Assembly: GCA_014730275.1 (NCBI GenBank)
Contig: WJIL01000014.1
Location: forward strand, 1-64,000
Reading direction: 5' to 3'
Source of the DNA: Candidatus Lokiarchaeota archaeon
GTDB lineage: Archaea > Asgardarchaeota > Thorarchaeia > Thorarchaeales > Thorarchaeaceae
DNA length: 64,000 nucleotides
Shown: one piece after another, positions 33,813 to 44,075 of the stretch
How positions within the stretch are numbered: the first letter of the stretch is position 1
How the letters are laid out: each line of letters begins with the position of its first letter
The notes under the pieces: generated by a model
Told to the model about the DNA's origin: nothing
The model's database searches: none
The model's input: the letters and a program-made list of their open reading frames with translations, nothing else
Translations under genes and position numbers: made by a program

Positions 33813-36185
33813 GTGGAGTTCAGTAGATGGCAGGCAATAGTGGTAGTTACCTTTCTGATTCTTCCTTTATTTCAATCAGTCACACCAATGCCGCTTTCGC
33901 AAGAATCCAGCATAACGCAAACAAACATTCGAGAAGATCATTCTGAAGCGTACACGCAACACGCACCAATCATCATTGACTCAAAATCGGATTGGAAAGA
34001 CCAAGGTTGGCCGGGAGAAGGAACTGAGATGAATCCATATCGGATCGAGAATCTCAACATAACGGATACTGGAAACTGCATCAATATCAGCAACACAAAT
34101 GTCCACTTCCTAGTCAATTCCTGTTACTTGAGTGGAACTCCAGAAAAAGCGAAACATGCCATACATTTGCAGAATGTATCATATGCCACAATCAAAGGTT
34201 GTACGGGAAGCCTCAAGAATAGAGGAATTGTTCTTCAGAGCTGTCATAAGTGTAGCATTGAGAAAAACGATCTCCGATTAACCAATCAATCCGGCATACT
34301 CATTAACAACTCCACGCATTGCTACCTTCTTGAGAATACTGTTTTGAGCGCCAACGCATATGGAATGCATTTTGAAAATTCAACTCAATGCACGATTGCC
34401 AATAACCTCGTGTCAAGAAACCTATACGACGGCATATCAATTGCCAGAGGGGATCGATTCACCCTCGCGAACAATTCAGCGTATCGAAATGTGAGGACGG
34501 GATATACACTTCAAGACGTCTCAAACTCCGTACTCATTAACGAGACGATTTCGAGTAACAGTGATGAAGGGGTTATGCTTTCGGAGTGCGATAACGTAAC
34601 TATCACGAATTGTACAGCCACGTTCAACAATTATGCGGGGATATCCATATCGAGTTCTTCCAATATTGAAGTGTCAGAAAACACGCAAATTGACAATCGT
34701 GGCAATGGCATATCTATGTATGATTCTAGCAGCATTTGGATCAACGATACCGATGTTTTGGAAAACGAAGGGGACGGTATGATGATCGAATACTGCGAAG
34801 CAATCACAGTAGCAGGAAGTTCCTTGAAGAACAATGAGTATACAGGAATGCATCTTTACGAATCAACAAATTGTACAATCCAGAATATCTACGTGAGAAC
34901 CAATGTCTGGGATGGCGTCTATGTAGAAAGGTCACCCTACTGTACCATAACTGGCAGCAAGTTTATCATCAATGGAATCGGCTTGTACAGATCCGAGCAA
35001 GCCGAAATCTATGACAATACCATCCTTGGGTCAGGTCTACGAATATCAGCCAACCAAATATCACATAGTTTGCATGACGTTCATAACAACACTGTAAATA
35101 GCAAGAGTCTCGGATACATAGCAAATACCGAGGATACAACTATCTATGCAGAATCATATGGTCAGCTGATTCTGGCAAACTGTACTGGGGTTACAATTAG
35201 CGGTGGTGAGTTTATCAATACATCACAGGGTTGCACTGTTGCCTTCTCTTCGCTGTGTGACATTATGCACACAGAAGCCCGCAATAACACACATCATGGG
35301 TTTTTCCTTCATGATTCTACCAATTGCTCATTTCAAGATGTTAACTCCGTTTTCAATTCGTATGAAGGATTCTACCTCCGTGATAATATCGGAACCCAAT
35401 TTCAAAATTGTGAAGCGGACGATAATGGCTGGTCAGGCTTCTATATTCGAAATGGTGATGGAGCGAGATTTTCAGGTTGTCAAGCGACGAGGAATTCAGA
35501 TGCCGGCTTTGATGTATACGCATCTACGAACTGTGTCCTTGAGCGCAATAGAGCATGGGGAAACGGAGATAATGGAATTGAATTCGCAACGTCCACGTCT
35601 TGCGAAGTGACAGATAATCATGTGTATCAGAATTCCGGCCATGGATTCGGCCTCTCATCAACGATGTGGACCCTATTCCGAAACAATACTTCAGCCAATA
35701 ACAATCTCAACGGTTTCAATCTGTATGATTGTACTCAATGTATCTTGCAAGATAATACGATAATGAACAACGATAGAATGGGGGTACAGATTTGGATGGG
35801 ATCAGACAACAATGTTATCTTTGCTAATGACATTCATGGCAATTCTCAAAATGCTGAAGACAACGGCACAGATAACAGCTGGTATGAATCAGGTGTTGGC
35901 AATAAATGGGGAGATTATGATGGCGAGGGATACTACTACATTCCAGGTTCTGCTGGGTCCATCGACGTATATCCGGAAGGTTTCTCATCAGGCCCGGATA
36001 CATTTCCGTTCGAAGTAGCTTCAGTACTCAGGGTTGTTGCTCTTGTAGCCACAGCTGGCATCGTTGCAGCTATTGTGGGAAAAGAGGTCTACGAGTATCG
36101 TTCAGCATCAGAATCCAAAAAGGAAGAACACCTCCTACATCAATACAACCGAACCGAAATCGGCTGGAGGCCTTGTCATATATGA
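33813..36185 (+). CDS. Secreted right-handed beta-helix (NosD/PbH1-type) protein with membrane anchor
   Basis: The 790-residue protein starts at GTG 33813, with AGGAGG 9 bp upstream. It has a signal peptide (about residues 8-24), an APIIIDSKSDWKDQGWPG opening shared with the large beta-helix protein at 39-42 kb, then about twenty-five PbH1 repeats (pattern C-x-I-x-x-N-x-x-x-x-N-x-x-G-I) to residue 690. A TM helix near 735-755 precedes a basic-acidic cytoplasmic tail. Such proteins bind or cleave surface polysaccharides. N-x-S/T sites are abundant. Confidence 0.8.
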   Translation: MEFSRWQAIVVVTFLILPLFQSVTPMPLSQESSITQTNIREDHSEAYTQHAPIIIDSKSDWKDQGWPGEGTEMNPYRIENLNITDTGNCINISNTNVHFLVNSCYLSGTPEKAKHAIHLQNVSYATIKGCTGSLKNRGIVLQSCHKCSIEKNDLRLTNQSGILINNSTHCYLLENTVLSANAYGMHFENSTQCTIANNLVSRNLYDGISIARGDRFTLANNSAYRNVRTGYTLQDVSNSVLINETISSNSDEGVMLSECDNVTITNCTATFNNYAGISISSSSNIEVSENTQIDNRGNGISMYDSSSIWINDTDVLENEGDGMMIEYCEAITVAGSSLKNNEYTGMHLYESTNCTIQNIYVRTNVWDGVYVERSPYCTITGSKFIINGIGLYRSEQAEIYDNTILGSGLRISANQISHSLHDVHNNTVNSKSLGYIANTEDTTIYAESYGQLILANCTGVTISGGEFINTSQGCTVAFSSLCDIMHTEARNNTHHGFFLHDSTNCSFQDVNSVFNSYEGFYLRDNIGTQFQNCEADDNGWSGFYIRNGDGARFSGCQATRNSDAGFDVYASTNCVLERNRAWGNGDNGIEFATSTSCEVTDNHVYQNSGHGFGLSSTMWTLFRNNTSANNNLNGFNLYDCTQCILQDNTIMNNDRMGVQIWMGSDNNVIFANDIHGNSQNAEDNGTDNSWYESGVGNKWGDYDGEGYYYIPGSAGSIDVYPEGFSSGPDTFPFEVASVLRVVALVATAGIVAAIVGKEVYEYRSASESKKEEHLLHQYNRTEIGWRPCHI

Positions 36186-36255
36186 ACAGACTTAGCCAAC
36201 ATGTAGAACCCAGATTTAATAAGCCTCCACGATAGTATTAACTATAGAAAAGAAA

Positions 36256-36690
36256 ATGAGTGTCGGTGTTAGTTCTCTTGATAGATCTATCCAGCTCAGC
36301 ATGAAATGGTTAAACGAAGTGGGCGAAGAGCTTGGCTGGCCTGATGAGGAGCGAGTGTATGATGCTACAAAAGCTGTACTTAACGCTCTTAGAGATCGGT
36401 TGCCAGTAGGCGAAGCTGTAGAATTTGCAGCACAGTTACCAATGCTTCTCAAAGGTATCTATTATGATTCCTATGATCTTGGCGGCAAGCCACTAAAAAT
36501 TCGCGACCGAGAGGAGTTCTTCGACTTAATCAGAGACAACTTCGGTAGGGAAGCTCTGAATCCCAGAGAACCGATGATTGCATTTCTCAAGGTATACCTA
36601 AGAAAAACCGGAACCGGGGAATTCGAGGATATCAAGAGAGTGATGCCGGAAGAGCTTCGAGGTCTCTTCGAAGCTGCTGAGAAAGCCTAG
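36256..36690 (+). CDS. DUF2267-family protein
   Basis: The 144-residue soluble helical protein matches DUF2267: a first helix pair (SIQLSMKWLNEVGEELGW, VYDATKAVLNALRDRLP) and EAVEFAAQLPMLLKGIYYDSY in the middle, followed by a repeat-like second half ending IKRVMPEELRGLFE. The family's function is unknown. A TATA-like TTTAATAA lies about 45 bp upstream of the ATG. It converges on the oxidoreductase gene across a bidirectional hairpin. Confidence 0.8.
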   Translation: MSVGVSSLDRSIQLSMKWLNEVGEELGWPDEERVYDATKAVLNALRDRLPVGEAVEFAAQLPMLLKGIYYDSYDLGGKPLKIRDREEFFDLIRDNFGREALNPREPMIAFLKVYLRKTGTGEFEDIKRVMPEELRGLFEAAEKA

Positions 36691-36713
36691 TCAATATAGA
36701 ATAGAAAACAAGA

Positions 36714-36740
36714 GGGAGCTGGCCTTTTTCAGCAGCTCCC
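36714..36740. terminator. Bidirectional hairpin between convergent genes
   Basis: GGGAGCTG (36714-36721) and CAGCTCCC (36733-36740) form a perfect 8-bp stem around GCCTTTTTCAG. It lies 24 bp after the DUF2267 stop and 16 bp before the oxidoreductase stop. Confidence 0.55.
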
Positions 36741-36755
36741 GTATTCTAGTTTCTT

Positions 36756-38936
36756 CTATTTCCAAGCCTTATCGCTGCTGGGAAGAGTATCTTCTGGTGG
36801 CTCACTATCTTGGTATTCCTTTGCTAGCTCCAGAATAGACGGATAATTAACACCCAACTTCTTCAGCTTCTCGATTGTTGGAACACCATTTCTAGTCCAA
36901 CCCCGTCTCTTGTATGCTGCATCTGTCAGTAGCTTGTACTCTTCTTCCCGATGTTCGCGCAGCTTCTTCTTTTTCTCTGCCGTAGTCATCTCGGAGATAT
37001 CGAATCCAAGTTCCTCGAGCTGTTCGTCGTATCGTTCCTGGCGGCTCTCATATTCCCAGTCAGTGACGGGGCCCATAGATCGGTAAGGGATGAAAGAGTC
37101 GTGGATTCGCAAACCCTTACCCTGTCGGATGTTGAACAGCCTCTGGAAATTGTACACCCGTTCAGATTGCTCAATCAAACCATCAGGAGTAATCTCCTTG
37201 CCGGTAACTGAATGGAAGAATGTAGCATACATCTCCAAGTGTTCGGGTACTTTCGCTGGTTCGTCGGTTTCATCGTTGTCAGGTGGCACAACATCGTTCC
37301 ACGGCAGTTTACAAAGGCCATTGAGGCTGAACCAAGTCCGCCACATTGGGAACCAGTGCAATGCTTCTGCCTTGTCCTCAAAGGTTGGCATGTAGTTGTG
37401 CACCATGTCAAGGAAGATAAGCCAAGCCTCGTCATGCTGAGGGCCTTTCAGGGTAAGTCCGTAACCGCCCTGCTGAGCTAGGCTTTCTTTTGTCACATAT
37501 TCACTGAATTCCAAGCCCTTGTGTTCCATACCGACATCTTGCATGAATTCCTCGTCAACATCGAATTCCTCTGCGAAGTATTCCTTGAGATATGCTATAC
37601 CTTTGCCGAAATGCTTGCCTCCGAATCCTTTGCCCTTTGCCATCTCGTGCAATACTTCAAGAGCTTCCTCCGCTGCGCCCCAGTTCAGCTTGTGGCCACC
37701 GGTTGCTTCCTCATCAATATGACCTTCCTCGTATAGCTCCATCACGAAGGCCATGGTAGTACCGAAACTGATTGTATCGATGCCATATGTGTCACAATAG
37801 AAGTTGAACTCTGCTACCCAGTCTGTGTCGAAGACACCGATATTCGAACCGCAGCCAGCTATGGTCTCGTATTCAGGACCGTCCACGAGGGCTTTCTGAC
37901 CTGCATATGGACCGGTTTTGAGCTCAAATCCTTCAATGCAGTGAGAGCAATTGATGGCACAGGCTGTCCAGCAACCATCCCAGCCCTTGCCGGTGTTGGT
38001 AAACTTCTCTTCCCATTTTTCATCATCATAGACATTTGCTTCAGGATCACTCCCGGCTCTGAAGTTGCGAGTCGGCAAAAGGTCGAATTCATTCATGATT
38101 TCAGGAAGATGGCCAGTACCAACTGTACGCATTCTATTCTGTTTGGGATCTTGTTCAATGATTTCACGGGTATGCTTCCGGCCAACCTCTCTCAGCTCGT
38201 CCAAATCGTGAGGGTTATTGGATCTCAGCGAAATCCGTTCTTTCTTTGCAGCAATTGCCCTGATTCTCTTGTCTCTGAATACAGTGCCGGTCCCGCCTCG
38301 ACCAGCTTGCTTGTATCTGGTTGTGTTTCTTCGGCGGTCATACCAAGAGAAGTTCAAACAGCCCATATAGGCATGTTCTGCAGCTGGCCCAGTAGCGACA
38401 ACAGAGATATCTCTGCCTTCCTTGTCACTATGTCTTTCAGTCAATTCAGCAGTGATTTCGTGCGCCAAATCAGGCAATTCTTCTGCGTCATGGATTTCAA
38501 TGACCCCTTCATCGCCATCAATGAAGATGTAAATGTCTTTCTCAGCCTTGCCTTGGACTGCCATTGCATCCCAGCCTGCAAACTTGAGATACGGACCAAA
38601 ATATCCGCCTACATTGCTATCGATGGGTATGCCAGTCTCCGGGCTGATTGCGGTCACAATTGATTTGCCGGCCCCTGGATAGATAGGTACACCGCCAAGA
38701 GGACCGCATGCGATACAAAGAGTGTTCTCAGGGTCATCCCATTCGACAATTCGATCAGGTAGATTGTTCCACATTAGCCACAGATCGAAGCCTTTCCCAC
38801 CTGTAAATGTGTCTTTCATTTTCTCATCTACAGGTTTACTTTCGATTGTGTTGTCGTCTAGGTTGATATAGAGGGTCTGGTTAGAATACCCTTTCTCGAT
38901 TTCGGGAACATCGTACTCAAAACGTTTTATCGCCAA
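36756..38936 (-). CDS. aor: Tungsten-type aldehyde ferredoxin oxidoreductase
   Basis: The 726-residue enzyme oxidises aldehydes to acids with ferredoxin as acceptor, using a tungstopterin and a [4Fe-4S] cluster. N-terminal features are FTGGKGFDLWLMW, GPLGGVPIYPGAGK and the pterin-binding NTTRYKQAGRGG. The cluster cysteines are in DGCWTACAINCSHC (near residue 320), with a further Cys in GLCKLPW. It is longer than classical AOR (about 605), closer to WOR-type paralogues, so the substrate is uncertain. It stands alone. Confidence 0.9.
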   Translation of the reverse strand: MAIKRFEYDVPEIEKGYSNQTLYINLDDNTIESKPVDEKMKDTFTGGKGFDLWLMWNNLPDRIVEWDDPENTLCIACGPLGGVPIYPGAGKSIVTAISPETGIPIDSNVGGYFGPYLKFAGWDAMAVQGKAEKDIYIFIDGDEGVIEIHDAEELPDLAHEITAELTERHSDKEGRDISVVATGPAAEHAYMGCLNFSWYDRRRNTTRYKQAGRGGTGTVFRDKRIRAIAAKKERISLRSNNPHDLDELREVGRKHTREIIEQDPKQNRMRTVGTGHLPEIMNEFDLLPTRNFRAGSDPEANVYDDEKWEEKFTNTGKGWDGCWTACAINCSHCIEGFELKTGPYAGQKALVDGPEYETIAGCGSNIGVFDTDWVAEFNFYCDTYGIDTISFGTTMAFVMELYEEGHIDEEATGGHKLNWGAAEEALEVLHEMAKGKGFGGKHFGKGIAYLKEYFAEEFDVDEEFMQDVGMEHKGLEFSEYVTKESLAQQGGYGLTLKGPQHDEAWLIFLDMVHNYMPTFEDKAEALHWFPMWRTWFSLNGLCKLPWNDVVPPDNDETDEPAKVPEHLEMYATFFHSVTGKEITPDGLIEQSERVYNFQRLFNIRQGKGLRIHDSFIPYRSMGPVTDWEYESRQERYDEQLEELGFDISEMTTAEKKKKLREHREEEYKLLTDAAYKRRGWTRNGVPTIEKLKKLGVNYPSILELAKEYQDSEPPEDTLPSSDKAWK

Positions 38937-39100
38937 TGAAAACCACCATCATGCTGCTGCAAGCACGTATCAAGAGGACATCCACAGTCATTTTAGTCTT
39001 ATCTTCTGTCAATAGATGTAACTCTGTATCAAGGCTACAGATGTGACTCTCCACCCTCGGCCTCTTTACGTGGAAGGATTGTATCTTGTACTTTGAAAAG

Positions 39101-42100
39101 CTACCTTCGCTTTTTCATATAGACAATAACAATGATGACCACCACGGCGGCTGCAATGCCTATCGCAGATGCTACAAGCATAGGATCTAGAGCAGGGGGG
39201 GTGGTTGTTGTAGTTGTTGTTTCAGTAGTTGTTTGAGTCGTTGTTTCACCAGAGGTGAAGCGTACTGACACAATTACCGTATCAGTTGCATTATTTCCAC
39301 TTCCGTCGTAGACTACTAATGTGAAATTGTAGTCTCCTGCATCCAAACCATCAATGGAAACTACCACATCCGAACCGTCCCATGTGCTGTTGTAAGAGAA
39401 TTCGCCTTCCTGATAGACTTCATAGTAAGATGGATTCAGGTCTGATGGATGCCATACTATTTCGTGCCCTGTCGTTTCAACGACATATTCAATGTCATCA
39501 GGGTGATCGATAGTCGGTGATGTCGTATCCGTTACCGTAACAATAACACTGTCAGAGCCAGCATTTCCACTTGTATCGTAGACAATCAAAGTGTAGTTGT
39601 ATATACCAGGGTTGAGACCATCCAAGTCTATCGTGATTTCTGAGCTGACGCCGGTACTGGAGTAGACCAAGCTTTCGTTTCTCAGTACTTCACATGATGC
39701 TAAATGAGCATCGGAAGGATGCCACGTTATGGAATGAGTGGCATTCCCCAGTTCGTACTCTAAATCACCGGGACTATCAATGGAGGGTGGAGTCGTATCA
39801 ACCACTGTCACTAACACGGAATCATTGACGGAATTTCCATCCTCATCGGAGACAATTAGTGTATAGTTGAATGTACCTAGAGCATGGCCATCTACATTGA
39901 GATGAATCTCTCCACCAGGCCAGCCTCCTGAGAATGCTGGACTTCCATTAAGCAAGACAACGAATTCAGATGGATACGGATCAGCTGGGTGCCAGTAGAT
40001 CCAGTGTCCAGTAGTGCCTTCTTCATATTGAAAATCGTCCGGGTGATCGATTGCAACTGAATAGTACGCATCAAGGGAGTAGGGATACCTGTCAACGCTT
40101 CCTGCAGAACCTCCGATTTCATAGGTTCCACCGCCTTCATGGTCACTCCAGTAATTCCCGAGATCGATTCCATCATCCCATGTATTAACCGAACCACTGT
40201 CGTATGCGTTGAACGTGTTCCCTGAAAACACATTATAATAGAGACTATTGCCACTAGAGTAATCTGCTAACAAGATACCATAGCCCGAGTTATTCAGAAT
40301 CATGTTCTTCGTGAATGTGCTACCATATACCTCTGTTAGAACGAAGCCACGTTGATTGCCAATAGCCGCGTTTTCAGCGAATGTTATATTCTCGGAAAAA
40401 GAGGCACGGAATCCAGCATCTGACCAGTGAATTCCCGATTCGCTTGCAGTATTGTTTCTTACCGTGCTATTGAAGCAATTTTCAATATAGAATCCTTCGT
40501 CATTTTCTATTGCAGTGTTATTTAATAGAATGAAGTCCCCTGAGGAGAATACATAGAAACCATAACCAACATTACTTGAGGCATTGTTGCCTGTTAGGTT
40601 GCACAAATCCGCATTGCCCAAAACGAAACCATGCTCTGCATTATCAGTTGCAGTGTTTTCTGTTAGCATGCAATTGTATGCATTCTTGACATAGAATCCT
40701 CTCAGGCTATCGGAGATAGTATTGTTAACCAAAATACAGTCTTCTGATTCTTCCAGCCACAGACCATATTCGCCCAGTGATGTTGCAGTGTTTTTTCTAA
40801 AAATGGTGCCATTGGAGTTGTATATTCTGAATCCGGTATCGCTGTCAAAACGAACGCTATTGTTCTCAAAAGAGCAATCCATACAAAACGCAATTTGAAA
40901 GCTTCTAGACGCATTCGAAAAAGTCCCATCCCTGAAGGTCATATCAGAGCAATTGACGACTATGGCTTGGCTGTAGACGCTAACATCGATTTCATAGCCG
41001 GTTAGATTCCTGAAATAGCCAAGTTCTTTTCCGTTAACAGAATTCTCGAAGACTATGTGCAACCAATGTGAAAGACTTGGACCATAAATAACCATGCCAT
41101 TATCGCTGAGGATGTTATTATTCACCGTGCAATTCTCGGAATTTCTCAGCTCCAGTCCATCATTCAGATTGGCCGTAAGTGTATTATTTCGCAGCGTACA
41201 ATTCCAAGAGTTTGATATTGCAAAACCATCGAATTTGTGTTCATTGGCAGTATTGTTTTCAAGAGTGCAGTTGTTTGAGTTTGCAAGCGAGAAACCATTA
41301 ACGGTATTGCTTATGGCAGTATTATTTCTAGCACTGCAATTGACGCAGTATCCAAGTTGAATACCGATAGAAGTATCCCAGAACACCCCATCTACAGCAG
41401 TAACATTGGTGCAATTCCCCAGGAGTACTTCGGCATAGCCGCTGCAGTCTATCGTCATATTGCTACCTGAAACCATGTATAGAATGGGTCGATTATTCAC
41501 CATATTATTCGAAATGTCATGTGCCCAGTGACTTGTGTTTCCCTTGATAACGAGACCGTTTCCGGTGAATATGTTATCTTCTACAATACAGTTGGCAGAT
41601 CTATCAAGTCCCAGTCCTATCCGGTTATCATTTGCGCTGTTGTTGGTGATTTTAAGATAGTTGGAACTAGCTACGTGAAAACCAGCTTGAAAGTTGCTGT
41701 AGCAGGTGTTGTTTGATATCTTGCAATTATTCGAATTCAAGGAGTAAAAACCATGCAGACTATTCTCATAAGCCGTATTGTTCTCAAAATTGCAGTAATC
41801 TATTTCGTGTAATCGAAATCCAGGGCCAACATTTCCATATGCAATATTTTCAGAGAAATTGCAATTAGTTGAGGATTGGATCTCGAATCCTGCCATCACG
41901 TCCATGCCAAAAGCGGTATTGTTCCGAATAACGCAGCCTTCTGAAGCATAAACAACAAACCCATACGCAATAGGACCTTCGGCAGTATTATTCTCTACAG
42001 TGCAATTGGTTGAACTATGCAAACTGAAACCAAAGACATACATGTCTCTTGCGAAATTGCTGCGTAGAGTGCAATTCTCGCAGTTGTCGAGCATCGTTCC

Positions 42101-42520
42101 CCATCCACGTTTCTCAATGAAACAGTCACTGACTGTAGCATTTCCGACATTTTCTAATAAGATTCCCTTGGCATAGGTGAGACTGGGCGGGGAAAGGATA
42201 CAATTCCGAATTTCAAAATGTACATCGGTATTTGAAATGTTTATACAAGTCTCGGTCGCCGGTATTTCTAGATTCTCAATCATATACGGATTACTTGGAC
42301 TTCCATTTCCCGGCCAGCCCTGCGTTTCGAAATCAGCATTGCTGGTAATCACAATCGGATCGTGTTCAATCTGTGAACCTGAAAATTCCCCAGCATATTT
42401 TTTTGGATTATTTGGAGAAGAATAGGGTATGTTGCTTTCAGCCGTAGAGAGGGGTAGAAGAATCAGAAGTGTGCAAAATAAGATGAATCGTGATCTCATA
42501 TGATCCCGTCCTGTGTGCAA
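39101..42520 (-). CDS. Large beta-helix surface protein with three Ig-like domains and C-terminal anchor
   Basis: The 1139-residue protein has a signal peptide (residues 8-24), a beta-helix of PbH1 repeats to about residue 790, three tandem Ig/PKD-like domains of about 90 residues (each with an I-x-W-H-P motif and a YNYTL or FNYTL strand), a Thr-rich stalk and a final helix ending MKKRR. Many N-x-S/T sites suggest heavy glycosylation. It shares its opening motif with the 33.8-kb protein and its anchor pattern (DPML before the helix) with the TSP3 protein at 44.7 kb. Confidence 0.82.
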   Translation of the reverse strand: MHTGRDHMRSRFILFCTLLILLPLSTAESNIPYSSPNNPKKYAGEFSGSQIEHDPIVITSNADFETQGWPGNGSPSNPYMIENLEIPATETCINISNTDVHFEIRNCILSPPSLTYAKGILLENVGNATVSDCFIEKRGWGTMLDNCENCTLRSNFARDMYVFGFSLHSSTNCTVENNTAEGPIAYGFVVYASEGCVIRNNTAFGMDVMAGFEIQSSTNCNFSENIAYGNVGPGFRLHEIDYCNFENNTAYENSLHGFYSLNSNNCKISNNTCYSNFQAGFHVASSNYLKITNNSANDNRIGLGLDRSANCIVEDNIFTGNGLVIKGNTSHWAHDISNNMVNNRPILYMVSGSNMTIDCSGYAEVLLGNCTNVTAVDGVFWDTSIGIQLGYCVNCSARNNTAISNTVNGFSLANSNNCTLENNTANEHKFDGFAISNSWNCTLRNNTLTANLNDGLELRNSENCTVNNNILSDNGMVIYGPSLSHWLHIVFENSVNGKELGYFRNLTGYEIDVSVYSQAIVVNCSDMTFRDGTFSNASRSFQIAFCMDCSFENNSVRFDSDTGFRIYNSNGTIFRKNTATSLGEYGLWLEESEDCILVNNTISDSLRGFYVKNAYNCMLTENTATDNAEHGFVLGNADLCNLTGNNASSNVGYGFYVFSSGDFILLNNTAIENDEGFYIENCFNSTVRNNTASESGIHWSDAGFRASFSENITFAENAAIGNQRGFVLTEVYGSTFTKNMILNNSGYGILLADYSSGNSLYYNVFSGNTFNAYDSGSVNTWDDGIDLGNYWSDHEGGGTYEIGGSAGSVDRYPYSLDAYYSVAIDHPDDFQYEEGTTGHWIYWHPADPYPSEFVVLLNGSPAFSGGWPGGEIHLNVDGHALGTFNYTLIVSDEDGNSVNDSVLVTVVDTTPPSIDSPGDLEYELGNATHSITWHPSDAHLASCEVLRNESLVYSSTGVSSEITIDLDGLNPGIYNYTLIVYDTSGNAGSDSVIVTVTDTTSPTIDHPDDIEYVVETTGHEIVWHPSDLNPSYYEVYQEGEFSYNSTWDGSDVVVSIDGLDAGDYNFTLVVYDGSGNNATDTVIVSVRFTSGETTTQTTTETTTTTTTPPALDPMLVASAIGIAAAVVVIIVIVYMKKRR

Positions 42521-42985
42521 ATTGATAATCTACAATACCACAAATCGTCATAAGTTTTCCTAGAGGGCCGATATTTGGATTTCCAATACGAATAATTTAG
42601 GATTATTACATTTCATGGAGATTTCATGGTTTTCGGTCAACGTAAACAATCATACTGCTGGAAGATTGTTTTCTCCGAAGCCACCAATAGCAATCTTGGT
42701 TCTATCTTCTCTTTATTGGTTTTTCTCTGAGCATTGACCTCCGAGAACGTTGATGAATATCGGATATTCGGTCTGAATTTGGACCAAGGCTGATGGTTTC
42801 CAACAGAAAGCATGCAGAAAAAACTAGAGCTATTGGCTTGAGAGGATCAGAAAGCATCAGAAAACATTTGAGGGACTGGGAGCGATGTCAATAGACCTAA
42901 AAAGCATACAAAGGCTGCATTAGCAATAATCATCCGCCTTGGCGGAATCATTGCGGCTATTTCGACCTTCCAGGAGACGCATCCA
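42521..42985. other. Intergenic region with direct repeats and a palindrome
   Basis: No gene is supported here. CAGAAAGCAT occurs at 42804-42813 and 42848-42857, and CAGAAAACAT follows immediately at 42858-42867. The palindrome TCCGCC-TT-GGCGGA lies at 42933-42946, about 40 bp before the FMN-protein start. Both could be operator sites for that gene. The 42847-43080 minus-strand frame looks like a shadow. Confidence 0.35.
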
Positions 42986-43480
42986 ATGACAAGACAAATG
43001 AGACGCAAAGACAAGCAGATGGAAAACAAGCAGGAAATCCAAGAAATTCTCTTGAAAACGAAGTACGTAACAATTGGCATGTGCAGGGATAACGAACCGT
43101 ACTTAGTTACACTGAGTCATGGCTACGACAGGGACAAGAACTGTATCTATTTCCATTGTGCATCGGAAGGTAAGAAAATTGATTATCTCAACTCAAATCC
43201 CATTGTTTGGGGCCAAGCTCTGATTGACAAGGGGTACGTCAAAGGCGCATGCGATCATCTGTACGTTACTGTCCACTTCCGTGGAGAAGTTCACTTCCTT
43301 GACTCTATTGAAGAGAAGGACAAAGCTCTCAGAGTGATGATTCGTCAACTCGATGATAACCCGAAGAAAATCATGTCTGAACAACTCAAAGAGGAATCTA
43401 TTAGAAATGTCACAATAGGCAGAATTGACATCGAATATATTTCTGGCAAAGCCGCAGAAGAAGTGATCATCTCATTATAG
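42986..43480 (+). CDS. Pyridoxamine 5'-phosphate oxidase-like FMN-binding protein
   Basis: The 164-residue split-barrel protein shows the family features: YVTIGMCRDNEPYLVTLSHGYD, CIYFHCASEGKKIDYLN, and a VTVHFRGEVHFL strand. Similar archaeal proteins are flavin reductases or Nim-like nitroreductases rather than PLP enzymes. ATG 42986 has GGAG 9 bp upstream; a later Met at 43019 is less likely. Three cysteines (residues 32, 58, 91) are present. Confidence 0.75.
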   Translation: MTRQMRRKDKQMENKQEIQEILLKTKYVTIGMCRDNEPYLVTLSHGYDRDKNCIYFHCASEGKKIDYLNSNPIVWGQALIDKGYVKGACDHLYVTVHFRGEVHFLDSIEEKDKALRVMIRQLDDNPKKIMSEQLKEESIRNVTIGRIDIEYISGKAAEEVIISL

Positions 43481-43633
43481 CAAGGACATCTCACGGAATC
43501 ACATCAATTAATCTCATATCCTCACTCAATGCTAATCCATCCTCGCGAAACCAATAAATCATCAAAAACTTAGATTGTGCATTCAGGAAAAGCCTATTAG
43601 ATTAGGATATCATACCTCTTAGAGGACAGAGTT

Positions 43634-44014
43634 ATGGTCGATTACGAAGTCAGTAGTAAGATGTTCAATGATGACATCCTCATCATAATAACCGTCAAAG
43701 GTTTGTTCACTATCGAGGATATCAAACCGATTGCAGCAAAATTTGCATCAACTGAGGCTGAGATCGACGAATCCCAGGGCTTTCATCTTCTCTGTGAGAT
43801 CCTTGAGTCCCAAATCGTAACAGAGGATGTTCTTGATGTGCTATACGAGACTACATTTAGCGGGAAAACAAAGCACAAACTCGGACGATGTGCATTCGTA
43901 GTCGACAATTCAGCCACAAGATCGAGAATCAATTCCTGTCTGCGGAAACACGGCGTCGAAAGTATTGGTATCTTCACAAATAAGGGAAAAGCCATGAAAG
44001 AATTGCTCGAGTAG
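43634..44014 (+). CDS. Possible STAS/SpoIIAA-like protein
   Basis: The 126-residue protein has a mixed beta-alpha pattern with the opening strand DILIIITVKGLFTIEDI, a mid segment GFHLLCEILES, and GRCAFVVDNSATRSRINSCL near the end. This resembles the SpoIIAA-like/STAS domain fold that carries small regulatory proteins. There is no kinase or sigma-factor neighbour. A GAGGA ribosome site lies before the ATG. Weakly supported family call. Confidence 0.45.
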   Translation: MVDYEVSSKMFNDDILIIITVKGLFTIEDIKPIAAKFASTEAEIDESQGFHLLCEILESQIVTEDVLDVLYETTFSGKTKHKLGRCAFVVDNSATRSRINSCLRKHGVESIGIFTNKGKAMKELLE

Positions 44015-44075
44015 TGGAGCAGATCCAGGGGTGATTCTCAAGTAGTATCAGACCACCCCCGGAGTGGATTAGTCA

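Noticed and set aside
42847-43080. 77-codon hydrophobic reverse ORF
   Set aside because: It lies opposite the start of the FMN-protein gene and its operators; the hydrophobicity mirrors the complementary codons.
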